A stretch of DNA of 13,316 nucleotides from JANRIC01 sp033765345 (GTDB lineage Bacteria > Bacteroidota > Bacteroidia > Cytophagales > Microscillaceae). The position numbers were made by a program, and so were the translations under genes. The notes beneath the pieces are model-generated. The model was not told the DNA's origin. It searched no databases and saw nothing but the letters and a program-made list of their open reading frames with translations. Where the stretch lies: the NCBI GenBank assembly GCA_033765345.1, contig JANRIC010000256.1, forward strand, positions 1 through 13,316, given 5' to 3'. Position 1 is the first letter of the stretch. The number at the start of each line of letters is the position of its first letter. Shown one piece after another: positions 13,271 to 13,316 of the stretch.

Positions 13271-13316
13271 ATTGCTTTCTAATTAAGTTTCAGTCGTAAA
13301 GGTACAAAAAAATAAA

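Overview
The window looks like a chromosomal stretch of a Bacteroidota bacterium, perhaps of the Cytophagales/Saprospirales type, though the order is a guess. The evidence is AT-rich intergenic DNA, starts mostly without Shine-Dalgarno sequences, one good Bacteroidota-type -7 box (TACCTTTG on the minus strand ahead of the M16 peptidase), and protein families and repeat types common in that phylum.

Layout. Two Rpn-family (PD-(D/E)XK, recombination-promoting nuclease / putative transposase) genes sit at the ends and point inward: a 5'-truncated copy at the left edge (+) and a complete copy at the right (-). Between them are two blocks. The left block is on the minus strand and in transcription order reads 6-phosphofructokinase, a fumarylacetoacetate-hydrolase-family enzyme, a GntP-type sugar-acid permease, and a secreted two-domain M16 zinc peptidase. 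The right block is on the plus strand and reads a phytanoyl-CoA-dioxygenase-family Fe(II)/2-oxoglutarate enzyme, a glycerol-facilitator-type aquaporin, a Gfo/Idh/MocA oxidoreductase, a stand-alone response-regulator receiver, and two very small coiled-coil proteins of 58 and 51 residues.

How the genes may work together. The hydrolase and permease plausibly import and cleave a sugar-acid derivative to pyruvate and a second small acid, next to a glycolytic kinase. The dioxygenase, aquaporin and oxidoreductase form a loosely spaced co-directional group with no obvious shared pathway. The receiver and the two microproteins form the least explained part of the window.

Non-coding content is the most unusual part. 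(1) Both Rpn genes are followed by a shared ~86-bp sequence that starts at the stop codon; its first 21 bases match at 20 positions although the coding sequences have diverged much more. (2) Two copies of a ~101-107-bp palindromic element, with ~25-bp imperfect terminal inverted repeats and an inner hairpin, bracket the M16 gene in inverted orientation; a degenerate third copy may lie upstream of the aquaporin gene. (3) Smaller structures include a degenerate heptanucleotide tandem repeat, short REP-like hairpins, a helically phased direct-repeat array upstream of the dioxygenase gene, a 12-bp perfect palindrome ahead of the microprotein pair, and a hairpin with the 6-phosphofructokinase stop codon in its loop. 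No tRNA, rRNA, CRISPR array or intact insertion sequence was seen.
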